Assembly: GCA_021731185.1 (NCBI GenBank)
Contig: JAKFXW010000010.1
Span: forward strand, 1 to 12,865
Length of the DNA stretch: 12,865 nucleotides
Direction: 5' to 3'
DNA from: Gallionellaceae bacterium
GTDB taxonomy: Bacteria > Pseudomonadota > Gammaproteobacteria > Burkholderiales > Gallionellaceae
Position 1 is the stretch's first letter; each line of letters opens with the position of its first letter. The position numbers were made by a program, and so were the translations under genes. The notes beneath the pieces were generated by a model, which saw only the letters and a list, made by a program, of their open reading frames with translations, was not told the origin of the DNA and did not search any database. Of the stretch, positions 1 to 6,678 are shown in pieces.

Positions 1-419
1 AGACGGTGGCGTGCGTCACGGGCGAGGGCAGTATTCAGATGAATATTCAGGAGCTTTCTACTTGCAAGCAGTTTCATCTGCCGATCAAAGTCGTGTCGCT
101 GAACAACCGTTATTTGGGCATGGTGCGGCAGTGGCAGGAATTTTTCCACGGCAATCGCTATGCTGAATCTTATATGGACGCGCTGCCAGATTTCGTGAAG
201 CTCACTGAATCCTACGGACATATCGGGATGCGTATTGATAAACCTTCCGACGTAGAGCCAGCGTTGCGAGAAGCATTTTCGCGCAAGAATGATTTAGTGT
301 TTATGGATTTTCAAACTGATCCGACTGAAAACGTATTTCCCATGGTGCCGGGCGGCAAAGGTTTATCGGAAGTTATGCTAGATCCGAATATGCCGCATCC
401 TGAAGTGGAGGATTTGTGA
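1..419 (+). CDS. ilvB: Acetolactate (acetohydroxyacid) synthase large subunit, C-terminal part
   Basis: This is the last about 139 codons of the thiamine-diphosphate (ThDP) dependent catalytic subunit. It condenses pyruvate with pyruvate or 2-oxobutyrate in the first common step of valine, leucine and isoleucine synthesis. The gene enters from the left edge, with full codons starting at base 3. Visible is the C-terminal ThDP/metal-binding segment: VTGEGSIQMNIQEL (the GDG-type motif, here with Glu), then the NNRYLGMVRQWQ stretch carrying the conserved Asn pair and the VRQWQ signature of biosynthetic AHAS. The tail PMVPGGKGLSEVM is typical of the family. The stop codon overlaps the ilvN start by one base (TGATG), so the two subunits are translationally coupled. 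The 5' part and any promoter or leader lie outside the window. Biosynthetic AHAS is certain; the choice between the symbols ilvB and ilvI is conventional. Confidence 0.95.
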   Translation, partial: TVACVTGEGSIQMNIQELSTCKQFHLPIKVVSLNNRYLGMVRQWQEFFHGNRYAESYMDALPDFVKLTESYGHIGMRIDKPSDVEPALREAFSRKNDLVFMDFQTDPTENVFPMVPGGKGLSEVMLDPNMPHPEVEDL

Positions 420-916
420 TGAAACATAGGCACATTATTTCTTTGCTGATGGAAAACGAAGCGGGTACTTTGTCGCGCATAGCGGGGTTGTTTTCGGCGC
501 GTGGTTACAACATCGAATCGTTGTCGGTCGCCCCCACCGAAGACCCAACTTTGTCGCGCATGACCATCGTCACCAGCGGCTCGGATGCGGTGATTGAACA
601 GATCAACAAGCAACTCAACAAGCTGATCGACGTGGTAGCCGTGATGGATTTAAGCGATGGCGAGCATCTGGAGCGCGAGCTGATGTTGATCAAAGTGTCT
701 GCTGCTGTGGCGGCGAATGAGGCATTCAAGCGCGCGATGGCAGTGTTTCAAGGGCGCTTCATCGACACATCGAATAGCACTTGCACCGTTGAGTTGACTG
801 ATATCGGTGTCAAATTGGATGAATTTTTGCAAGCAGTGGGACGCGACCAAATACTGGAAACTGTGCGCACAGGCGCATCCGGCATCGCGCGTGGCGAACG
901 CATTTTGAAGCTGTAA
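419..916 (+). CDS. ilvN: Acetolactate synthase small (regulatory) subunit
   Basis: A 165-residue regulatory subunit that activates the large subunit and confers feedback inhibition by valine. The N-terminal ACT domain (about residues 4-76) carries HIISLLMENEAGTLSRIAGLF and the GYNIESLSVAPTEDPTLSRMTI signature. N13 and G16 align with the valine-site Asn/Gly of E. coli IlvH. The second ACT-like domain spans about residues 80-160 and ends SGIARGERILKL. The ATG at 419 is chosen over the GTG at 416, because GGAGG at 406-410 sits 8 nt upstream of it and family members start with the MKHRHIISLL-type sequence at this position. It overlaps ilvB by one base and is followed 35 bp later by ilvC. Length is normal for the long form (about 163 residues). 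It is more like IlvH than the short IlvN of E. coli; the symbol follows common betaproteobacterial usage. Confidence 0.95.
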   Translation: MKHRHIISLLMENEAGTLSRIAGLFSARGYNIESLSVAPTEDPTLSRMTIVTSGSDAVIEQINKQLNKLIDVVAVMDLSDGEHLERELMLIKVSAAVAANEAFKRAMAVFQGRFIDTSNSTCTVELTDIGVKLDEFLQAVGRDQILETVRTGASGIARGERILKL

Positions 917-951
917 TTTTAAAACCTTAATTTTTTGGGAAAGAGAGCAAC

Positions 952-1968
952 ATGAAAGTTTATTACGACAAAGACGCAGACCTATCTTTAATCAAAGGTA
1001 AGCAAGTAGCAATTATTGGCTACGGCTCACAAGGCCATGCCCATGCGCTGAATTTGAAAGAGTCGGGCGCAAATGTGGTTGTGGGTTTACGCAAAAGTGG
1101 CGCGTCCTGGAAAAAGGCCGAAGCTGCAGGTTTGAAAGTGGTTGAAGTTGCCGCTGCCGTTAAGATCGCGGATGTGGTCATGATGCTGTTGCCCGATGAA
1201 AACATTCCTGATGTGTATAACCAGGAAGTGGTGCAAAACATGAAAAAGGGCGCGGCACTGGCTTTCGCTCACGGCTTTAACGTACATTACAATCAGGTTG
1301 TGCCGCGCGAAGACATTGACGTAATTATGATTGCCCCTAAAGGTCCCGGTCATACCGTGCGTTCCGAATACCTCAAGGGCGGCGGCGTACCGACATTGAT
1401 CGCCGTGTTTCAAGATAAATCCGGCAAGGCGCGTGACATTTCGTTGTCGTATGCAGCGGCCATCGGCGGCACTAAAGGCGGCGTGATTGAAACCAATTTC
1501 CGTGAAGAAACAGAGACTGATTTATTCGGCGAGCAAGCCGTGTTGTGCGGTGGCGCGGTAGAGTTGGTCAAGGCTGGTTTTGAAGTATTGACCGAAGCTG
1601 GCTATGCGCCGGAAATGGCGTACTTTGAATGTCTGCATGAGTTAAAGCTGATCGTTGATTTAATGTACGAGGGCGGCATCGCCAACATGAATTACTCCAT
1701 TTCCAACAATGCGGAATTTGGCGAATACACCACGGGTCAAAAAATTATTACTGATGAGACTAAAACCGCAATGCGTAAATGCCTCAAGGATATTCAGACA
1801 GGCGCGTATGCCAAACAGTTTATTCTGGAAGGTCGCACCAACTATCCTGAGATGACCGCACGTCGTCGTTTGAATGCAGTACATCCAATCGAAATCGTCG
1901 GTACGCAGTTGCGCGCCATGATGCCGTGGATCAGCAAAAATAAACTGGTCGATCAATCTAAAAACTAA
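952..1968 (+). CDS. ilvC: Ketol-acid reductoisomerase (NADP+)
   Basis: A 338-residue class I (short) acetohydroxyacid isomeroreductase. It rearranges and reduces 2-acetolactate or 2-aceto-2-hydroxybutyrate to the dihydroxy acids with NADPH and Mg2+. The Rossmann domain has GYGSQG at 23-28, followed by the conserved HAHALNLKESG. R47 and the nearby serines fit NADPH 2'-phosphate binding. Catalytic and metal residues are all present: H107 in AFAHGFN, K130 in APKGPGHTVR, D190 and E194 in TDLFGEQ, E226 and E230 in FECLHE, and S251. The C-terminal all-alpha knotted domain is complete, with the family's usual tail lengths. A purine-rich ribosome site (GGGAAAGAGAG, 938-948) lies just before the ATG. 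It is the third gene of the ilvBNC operon and is probably co-transcribed; a hairpin lies just downstream. Confidence 0.98.
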   Translation: MKVYYDKDADLSLIKGKQVAIIGYGSQGHAHALNLKESGANVVVGLRKSGASWKKAEAAGLKVVEVAAAVKIADVVMMLLPDENIPDVYNQEVVQNMKKGAALAFAHGFNVHYNQVVPREDIDVIMIAPKGPGHTVRSEYLKGGGVPTLIAVFQDKSGKARDISLSYAAAIGGTKGGVIETNFREETETDLFGEQAVLCGGAVELVKAGFEVLTEAGYAPEMAYFECLHELKLIVDLMYEGGIANMNYSISNNAEFGEYTTGQKIITDETKTAMRKCLKDIQTGAYAKQFILEGRTNYPEMTARRRLNAVHPIEIVGTQLRAMMPWISKNKLVDQSKN

Positions 1969-1989
1969 AATCAGAGAAGGGTAGAGAGT

Positions 1990-2024
1990 AAAGGGAGAAG
2001 AGTAATCGCAACCCTTCTCCCTTT
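1990..2024 (+). terminator. Hairpin after ilvC, possible weak terminator or attenuator
   Basis: Bases 1990-2000 (AAAGGGAGAAG) are the exact reverse complement of 2014-2024, giving an 11-bp stem with a 13-nt loop. The stem is followed by a C/T tract rather than a clean T run (TCTTTCCTCCC), so efficient intrinsic termination is uncertain. The same purine block has alternative partners: GAGAAGGG at 1974-1981 can pair with CCCTTCTC at either 2012-2019 or 2040-2047. Competing structures are therefore possible. The location between ilvC and psd would let expression of the lipid genes be separated from that of the ilv genes. Confidence 0.4.
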
Positions 2025-2049
2025 TCTTTCCTCCCTTCCCCCTTCTCCT
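2012..2049 (+). other. 38-nt uninterrupted pyrimidine tract before psd
   Basis: Every base from 2012 to 2049 is C or T. It is preceded by a purine-rich stretch (about 1966-2000) and followed by ATCCCCT and the psd start codon. There is therefore no purine-rich Shine-Dalgarno sequence for psd. The tract is C/T-rich enough to be a candidate ribosomal protein S1 contact or a triplex-prone DNA segment; this role is inference. Confidence 0.6.
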
Positions 2050-2056
2050 ATCCCCT

Positions 2057-2713
2057 ATGAACAACTACCCACACCCCATCATCGCCCGCGAGGGCTGGCC
2101 GTATTTAACCTTTCTGGTTATCGCGGCAATACTTGTTACCATTTTTGCAGGGTTCGCTTTTGCCTTGCCAGTGTGGCTGCTCGCTTTATTTGTGCTGCAA
2201 TTTTTCCGCGACCCGCCGCGCATAATTCCACAAAATCCTGACGCAGTACTGTCGCCTGCCGATGGCCGTATCGTTGCTGTTGAGCGTGTGCCAGACCCAT
2301 ATGTCAATCGCGATGCCATTAAAGTCAGCGTATTTATGAATGTGTTCAACGTGCATTCCAACCGCAGTCCAGTCGATGGCAAAGTGCAGAGCGTGCAATA
2401 CTTTCCGGGCAAATTTGTGAATGCTGGTCTTGCCAAAGCTTCGATGGAAAATGAGCGCAATGCGTTGTGGATTAAAACGCTGGACGGGCAAGATGTCACC
2501 AGTGTGCAAGTGGCTGGACTCATCGCGCGGCGCATCCTGTGCTATGTTGGCCAAGGTGATGTTCTGACACGCGGACAACGCTACGGCTTCATCCGTTTTG
2601 GTTCGCGTGTGGATGTATACTTGCCGCTGACTGCTACCGTGAAAGTTGCGATTGGTGATAAAGTATCTGCGACCAGCACCATACTCGCTGTGTTGGCTAA
2701 AAATTCAGTCTGA
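2057..2713 (+). CDS. psd: Phosphatidylserine decarboxylase proenzyme, short membrane form
   Basis: Decarboxylates phosphatidylserine to phosphatidylethanolamine at the inner membrane. It is made as a 218-residue proenzyme that cleaves itself to create a pyruvoyl cofactor. The N-terminus MNNYPHPIIAREGWPYL is the conserved betaproteobacterial start of the family, which fixes the ATG at 2057. A hydrophobic segment at about 17-50 anchors it. The self-cleavage site is G182-S183 in RFGSRVD, so Ser183 would become the pyruvoyl group. D69 in SPADG and H100 in NVHSNRSPVDG supply the remaining proteolysis residues. Length matches the short PSD type (about 210-220) and not the long E. coli type (322). 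No Shine-Dalgarno sequence is visible, because the upstream 40 bases are pyrimidines. The substrate-making enzyme PssA is encoded 67 bp downstream. Confidence 0.96.
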   Translation: MNNYPHPIIAREGWPYLTFLVIAAILVTIFAGFAFALPVWLLALFVLQFFRDPPRIIPQNPDAVLSPADGRIVAVERVPDPYVNRDAIKVSVFMNVFNVHSNRSPVDGKVQSVQYFPGKFVNAGLAKASMENERNALWIKTLDGQDVTSVQVAGLIARRILCYVGQGDVLTRGQRYGFIRFGSRVDVYLPLTATVKVAIGDKVSATSTILAVLAKNSV

Positions 2714-2722
2714 CCCTGCATT

Positions 2723-2756
2723 CTGTATAACCCAGTGCACCCTGTATAACCCAGTG
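2723..2756. repeat. Two tandem copies of a 15-nt sequence, period 19
   Basis: CTGTATAACCCAGTG occurs exactly at 2723-2737 and again at 2742-2756, separated by CACC. It fills most of the 67-bp gap between psd and pssA. Each copy contains TATAAC, which resembles a -10 element, but no convincing -35 is found at 16-18 bp. Its function is unknown. Confidence 0.7.
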
Positions 2757-2780
2757 GTCGATATGGCGGGACGGTAAAAT

Positions 2781-3575
2781 ATGGATACACCTGATCCTGA
2801 TAATCAAAATTTGGACAATCCAAATTTTGACAAACACAATCCGATAAATTTGCGGCGGCGTGGCATTTATTTGTTGCCCAATTTATTAACGACTGCCGCA
2901 CTGTTTTCCGGTTTTTATGCCATTGTGCAGGCTATGAATGGCATGTTCGAATATGCAGCAGTCGCGATTTTTATTGCGATGGTATTTGATGGTCTGGATG
3001 GTCGAGTGGCACGCATGACCCACACGCAAAGTGAATTTGGTGCGGAATACGACAGCTTATCGGACATGGTGTCATTTGGCGTTGCACCCGCTGTGCTGAT
3101 GTATGAATGGGCGTTCCGCGATTTAGGTAAGCTGGGCTGGTTCGCAGCCTTTATTTACTGTGCTGGCACGGCATTACGGTTAGCTAGATTCAATGCAAAT
3201 ATTGATGTAGTCGATAAGCGTTATTTTCAGGGTTTGCCCAGCCCAGCGGCGGCGGCACTGGTGGCCGGTTTTGTTTGGGTCATGCAGGACAATCAATTTA
3301 CAGGTGGAGATCTACGCTGGCCTGCGGTTGCCATCACTGTTTTTGCGGGCTTAAGCATGGTCAGCAACGTGGGCTTTTATAGCTTCAAAGATTTTAATAT
3401 GCGTAAGAGCGTGCCATTTATCGTTGTGCTCATTATCGCGCTTTTCTTTATGGTTATTTCAAGCTACCCACCAGGCGTACTGTTCTTGCTCTTCTTCGGC
3501 TATTCGTTATCTGGCTATGTGTGGTGGTTGTTTGGTCTGCGTAAGAAAAGACCGCCACCCCCTCCGACTGAATGA
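2781..3575 (+). CDS. pssA: CDP-diacylglycerol--serine O-phosphatidyltransferase
   Basis: Makes phosphatidylserine from CDP-diacylglycerol and serine; Psd then decarboxylates this product. It is an integral membrane protein of 264 residues in the CDP-alcohol phosphatidyltransferase family, type II PS synthase, not the E. coli phospholipase-D-like type. The full signature D-x2-D-G-x2-A-R-x8-G-x3-D-x3-D is present: D70, D73, G74, A77, R78, G87, D91, D95. Several hydrophobic helices follow: about 33-52, 56-72, 97-135, 153-170, 182-200 and 210-250. The N-terminal 24 residues are Asn/Asp-rich and precede the conserved RRRGIYLLPNLLT. The C-terminus is Lys/Arg then five prolines. GGGACGG (2768-2774) is an imperfect ribosome site before the ATG. 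A perfect 12-bp hairpin lies in codons 8-17. Confidence 0.96.
   Translation: MDTPDPDNQNLDNPNFDKHNPINLRRRGIYLLPNLLTTAALFSGFYAIVQAMNGMFEYAAVAIFIAMVFDGLDGRVARMTHTQSEFGAEYDSLSDMVSFGVAPAVLMYEWAFRDLGKLGWFAAFIYCAGTALRLARFNANIDVVDKRYFQGLPSPAAAALVAGFVWVMQDNQFTGGDLRWPAVAITVFAGLSMVSNVGFYSFKDFNMRKSVPFIVVLIIALFFMVISSYPPGVLFLLFFGYSLSGYVWWLFGLRKKRPPPPPTE
2804..2830 (+). repeat. Perfect 12-bp inverted repeat in the 5' coding end of pssA
   Basis: Bases 2804-2815 (TCAAAATTTGGA) are the exact reverse complement of 2819-2830, with a 3-nt CAA loop. The hairpin begins 23 nt after the start codon and encodes the non-conserved Asn/Asp-rich leader of PssA. In mRNA it could hinder ribosome passage early in the gene. 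This is seen directly; the regulatory role is inference. Confidence 0.75.
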
Positions 3576-3786
3576 TTGCTTACTAAAATCCGTAACGCAG
3601 TTCGGTAAACGCCGCTAAGCGATCTTTCAGCAATCCAAAAAATCTGACTGAGATGCGCACCAAGAGTTTAATCTTCATCGTACCGAGTCTATAAGCGTCC
3701 GAACTGTGTTTTCCCGCAACGCACTCTCCCTAAGTTGCACGCTCTGAGTTAAGCTTGCATCTTTAATTTTTCCAGCAAAGTAAATA
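3576..3786. other. Intergenic stretch pssA-ettA, no clear gene
   Basis: These 211 bp hold no convincing gene. A distant inverted pair is present: CGCAGTTCGG at 3596-3605 can pair with CCGAACTGTG at 3699-3708 (one G-U). A possible promoter for ettA should lie here, but no good -35/-10 pair stands out. TATAAG at 3690-3695 with TTTAAT at 3667-3672 (17-bp spacer) is weak. A 31-codon minus-strand frame is discussed under findings. Confidence 0.5.
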
Positions 3787-5451
3787 ATGGCTCAATACGT
3801 TTTTACCATGAATCGGGTAGGCAAGGTTGTACCGCCCAAGCGTCAAATTATCAAGGATATTTCCTTGAGTTTTTTCCCTGGTGCGAAAATAGGTCTGCTA
3901 GGACTGAATGGCTCAGGCAAATCGACCGTGCTGAAAATTATGGCCGGAGTGGATAAAGATTATGAGGGCGAGGCCACGCCGATGCCAAATTTAAATATCG
4001 GCTATTTGCCACAAGAGCCACAACTTGACCCACAACAAACCGTGCGCGAGGCGGTGCAGGAAGCATTGGGTGAAGTGTTCAGCGCGCAGCAAAAGCTGGA
4101 TGATGTGTATGCCGCCTATGCCGAGCCAGATGCGGATTTTGATGCGCTGGCAGCAGAGCAGGCGCGGCTGGAAGCGATTATTGCAGCGGCAGACGGCAGT
4201 GCGGATCAGCAATTAGAAATTGCCGCCGATGCCTTACGTTTACCAGAGTGGGAGGCACGCATAGAGCATCTTTCGGGTGGTGAAAAACGCCGCGTGGCCT
4301 TGTGTAAATTGCTTTTATCCAAGCCGGATATGTTGTTGCTGGATGAGCCAACCAACCATTTAGATGCAGAATCAGTGGAGTGGCTGGAGCAATTTTTAAC
4401 GCGCTTTCCCGGCACGGTGGTGGCGGTGACGCATGATCGATATTTTTTAGATAACGCGGCAGAATGGATACTGGAGCTGGATCGCGGGCATGGCATCCCG
4501 TGGAAGGGCAATTATTCCGGCTGGCTGGAACAGAAGGGTGCGCGCTTAAAGCAGGAGGAGTCGAGCGAATCTTCGCGCCAAAAAGCGTTATCAAAAGAAT
4601 TAGATTGGGTGCGTCAAAATCCGAAAGGTCGGCAGGCAAAATCCAAGGCGCGGATTGCGCGCTTTGAAGAATTAAATTCGCAGGAATATCAAAAACGCAA
4701 TGAGACGCAGGAAATTTTTATCCCGGTGGCGGAGCGTTTAGGCAATGAGGTGTTTGAATTTATCAATGTGTCGAAAGCGTATGGCGAGCGGTTGCTGATC
4801 GACAACCTCAGCTTCAAAGTACCAGCCGGCGCGATTGTCGGCATCATCGGACCAAACGGTGCGGGCAAGTCAACATTGTTTAAGATGTTGACAGGTAAAG
4901 AGCAAGCTGATTCGGGCGAAGTGAAAATCGGCGCGACGGTTAAGGTGTCCTACGTCGATCAATCGCGTGATGCTTTGGCGGGCGATAAAACGGTGTTCGA
5001 TGAAATTTCCGGCGGCAACGATGTGCTCACGGTCGGTAAATTTGAAACCCCTGCGCGTGCCTACATCGGCCGCTTCAACTTCAAAGGCGCGGATCAGCAG
5101 AAAATTGTCGGCAATCTTTCCGGCGGCGAGCGCGGTCGCTTGCATCTGGCGAAAACATTGATCTCTGGCGGCAATGTGTTGCTGCTGGATGAACCTTCTA
5201 ATGATCTGGACGTGGAAACTTTGCGCGCATTGGAAGATGCACTGCTGGAATTTGCTGGCTGCGTGCTGGTGATCTCGCATGATCGCTGGTTTTTGGATCG
5301 TATCGCGACGCATATCCTAGCCTTCGAAGGCAATTCGCAAGTCACGTTTTTTGACGGCAACTATCAGGAATACGAGGCGGATAAACGCAAGCGTCTCGGC
5401 GAAGAAGGCGCGAAGCCGAAGCGCATACGCTATAAGCCGATTAGCCGATAA
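3787..5451 (+). CDS. ettA: Energy-dependent translational throttle ATPase (ABC-F)
   Basis: A cytoplasmic ABC-F protein that binds the ribosomal E site and gates the first steps of elongation according to the ATP/ADP ratio. It has 554 residues against 555 in E. coli, with near-colinear sequence (MAQYVFTMNRVGKVVPPKR start, KRIRYKPISR end). Nucleotide-binding domain 1 has Walker A GLNGSGKST 39-47, signature LSGGE 162-166 and Walker B LLLDEPTNHLD with catalytic E187. The EttA-specific arm lies about 95-140, and the interdomain linker about 240-320 contains WVRQNPKGRQAKSKARIARFEELN. Domain 2 has Walker A GPNGAGKST 355-363, signature LSGGE 444-448 and DEPSND with E469. The usual Thr of the second DEPTND is Ser here, a mild change. 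Start supported by the conserved N-terminus; the ribosome site is weak (AGCAAAG, 3773-3779). It stands alone, with more than 200 bp on each side. Confidence 0.98.
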   Translation: MAQYVFTMNRVGKVVPPKRQIIKDISLSFFPGAKIGLLGLNGSGKSTVLKIMAGVDKDYEGEATPMPNLNIGYLPQEPQLDPQQTVREAVQEALGEVFSAQQKLDDVYAAYAEPDADFDALAAEQARLEAIIAAADGSADQQLEIAADALRLPEWEARIEHLSGGEKRRVALCKLLLSKPDMLLLDEPTNHLDAESVEWLEQFLTRFPGTVVAVTHDRYFLDNAAEWILELDRGHGIPWKGNYSGWLEQKGARLKQEESSESSRQKALSKELDWVRQNPKGRQAKSKARIARFEELNSQEYQKRNETQEIFIPVAERLGNEVFEFINVSKAYGERLLIDNLSFKVPAGAIVGIIGPNGAGKSTLFKMLTGKEQADSGEVKIGATVKVSYVDQSRDALAGDKTVFDEISGGNDVLTVGKFETPARAYIGRFNFKGADQQKIVGNLSGGERGRLHLAKTLISGGNVLLLDEPSNDLDVETLRALEDALLEFAGCVLVISHDRWFLDRIATHILAFEGNSQVTFFDGNYQEYEADKRKRLGEEGAKPKRIRYKPISR

Positions 5452-5503
5452 ATGTAAGTGGGCGCGCTCAAATTTCAAGTGTAATATTATTCATCCCTGA
5501 CTT

Positions 5504-5522
5504 CTGCTTTCAATCAAAGCAG
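5504..5522 (+). terminator. Small hairpin after ettA, doubtful terminator
   Basis: CTGCTTT (5504-5510) and AAAGCAG (5516-5522) form a perfect 7-bp stem with a 5-nt loop, 53 bp after the ettA stop. Only TT follows before the sequence becomes mixed, so it lacks the T run expected of an intrinsic terminator. It is listed because it is the only clear dyad between ettA and kdsD. Confidence 0.25.
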
Positions 5523-5664
5523 TTCCACGAATTAAGTATATAGCTGAATTTTTACTCTGACTGTAGCGGTTGAAACAGTTAGCAGAGAACAGTTGACAGA
5601 TGGGAGTAGCTGCATCCCCCAGCATGGATTTCCCGAATGGATATTTAATAATATGTCAGCACAC

Positions 5665-5673
5665 TGCTATAAT
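5665..5673 (+). promoter_or_regulatory. Extended -10 promoter element directly before kdsD
   Basis: TGCTATAAT is a consensus extended -10 (TGn plus TATAAT at 5668-5673). Seven bases separate it from the A of the kdsD ATG at 5681, which would be a standard +1. The -35 region is poor (TTTAAT at 5644-5649, 18-bp spacer), which an extended -10 can compensate. If used, the mRNA would be leaderless or nearly so. It would be the main promoter for the Kdo/Lpt operon. Confidence 0.55.
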
Positions 5674-5680
5674 TCAGGTC

Positions 5681-6667
5681 ATGAATAAACCACTGACTGC
5701 CACTTCCCGAGCATTAGATCTAGCTCGCGAAGTGCTCAACATCGAAGCTGCCGCCGTGCTCACGCTGATGCAGCGCATTGATGATACTTTTCTCCACGCA
5801 CTGAATATTATCCTGTCCTGCAAAGGGCGTGTCATTGTGAGTGGCATGGGGAAATCCGGTCATATCGCACGCAAGATTGCAGCGACCATGGCCAGCACTG
5901 GTACTCCCGCCTACTTCGTGCATCCGGCGGAGGCCAGCCACGGCGACCTCGGCATGATTACCGCCGAAGATGTGTTTATTGCGCTGTCTTATTCTGGCGA
6001 AAGCCATGAACTCCTCACCATCGTGCCGGTGATAAAAAGACAGGGCGCGCAACTTATCAGCATGACTGGCAATCCGCAATCCAGCTTAGCCACCGTAGCC
6101 GACGCACACCTGAATATTGCAGTGGACAAAGAAGCCTGCCCGATGGGCTTAGCCCCCACCACCAGCACCACTGCCACGCTGGCGATGAGCGACGCGCTGG
6201 CGATGGCATTGCTGGATGCTAAAGGGTTTGGCGTGGAAGATTTCGCCCGCTCACATCCCGGCGGCAGCTTGGGTCGCCGCCTACTAACGCATGTGCGCGA
6301 CATCATGCATACTGGCAAAAAAATTCCGGCAGTTGGCAAATATGCCACGCTGGCTGAAGCCATGTTGGAAATGTCGCGCAAAGGGCTGGGCATGACCGCC
6401 ATTGTAGATGAGACACAAAATGTTTTGGGCATTTACACCGATGGGGATCTACGCCGCACGCTGGAAAAGAAAGTTGATTTTTCCTCTACGCCCGTCAGCA
6501 CAGTTATGTCGCCTAAGCCCAGAAGCATTGCGCCGGAGGCATTGGCGGCGGAAGCAGTACAGATCATGGAGCAATATAATATTAATCAAATGCTGGTTGT
6601 AGATGTCCATAACAAGCTGGTCGGCGCGTTGAACATGCACGACCTGTTACGTGCCAAAGTTATATAA
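5681..6667 (+). CDS. kdsD: D-arabinose 5-phosphate isomerase
   Basis: Converts ribulose 5-phosphate to arabinose 5-phosphate, the first committed precursor of Kdo for lipopolysaccharide. With the ATG at 5681 the protein has 328 residues, the same as E. coli KdsD. It comprises a SIS domain (about 35-180) with GMGKSGHIARKIAATMASTGTPA, then two CBS domains (about 205-265 and 272-328). Likely catalytic residues K58, E110, E151 and H192 match E. coli K59, E111, E152 and H193. The reading frame is open back to an ATG at 5600, but those 27 extra codons (MGVAASPSMDFPN...) do not look like family sequence and have no ribosome site. MNKPLTATSRALDLAREVLNIEAAAVL fits the normal start. Only a short AGG precedes it, consistent with a leaderless message. 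kdsC follows after 11 bp. Confidence 0.95.
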   Translation: MNKPLTATSRALDLAREVLNIEAAAVLTLMQRIDDTFLHALNIILSCKGRVIVSGMGKSGHIARKIAATMASTGTPAYFVHPAEASHGDLGMITAEDVFIALSYSGESHELLTIVPVIKRQGAQLISMTGNPQSSLATVADAHLNIAVDKEACPMGLAPTTSTTATLAMSDALAMALLDAKGFGVEDFARSHPGGSLGRRLLTHVRDIMHTGKKIPAVGKYATLAEAMLEMSRKGLGMTAIVDETQNVLGIYTDGDLRRTLEKKVDFSSTPVSTVMSPKPRSIAPEALAAEAVQIMEQYNINQMLVVDVHNKLVGALNMHDLLRAKVI

Positions 6668-6678
6668 GGGCTGCCTGA

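Noticed and set aside
416..421. GTG at 416 as the ilvN start
   Set aside because: The adjacent ATG at 419 has better spacing to GGAGG and matches the family N-terminus.
2723..2756. The paired TATAAC sequences as tandem promoters for pssA
   Set aside because: Neither has an acceptable -35 at 16-18 bp, and pssA is close enough to psd to be co-transcribed.
4178..4639. Minus-strand 153-codon frame inside ettA, and similar frames opposite other genes
   Set aside because: They are antisense shadows of strongly conserved + strand genes, with no recognisable protein features.
5593..5598. TTGACA as a -35 for kdsD
   Set aside because: Nothing like a -10 lies 16-18 bp downstream (CCCCCA region), and the TATAAT at 5668 is far too distant.
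5600..5680. In-frame upstream ATG that would extend KdsD by 27 residues
   Set aside because: The extension does not look like family sequence, lacks a ribosome site, and contains the consensus -10. The 5681 start gives exactly the usual 328 residues.
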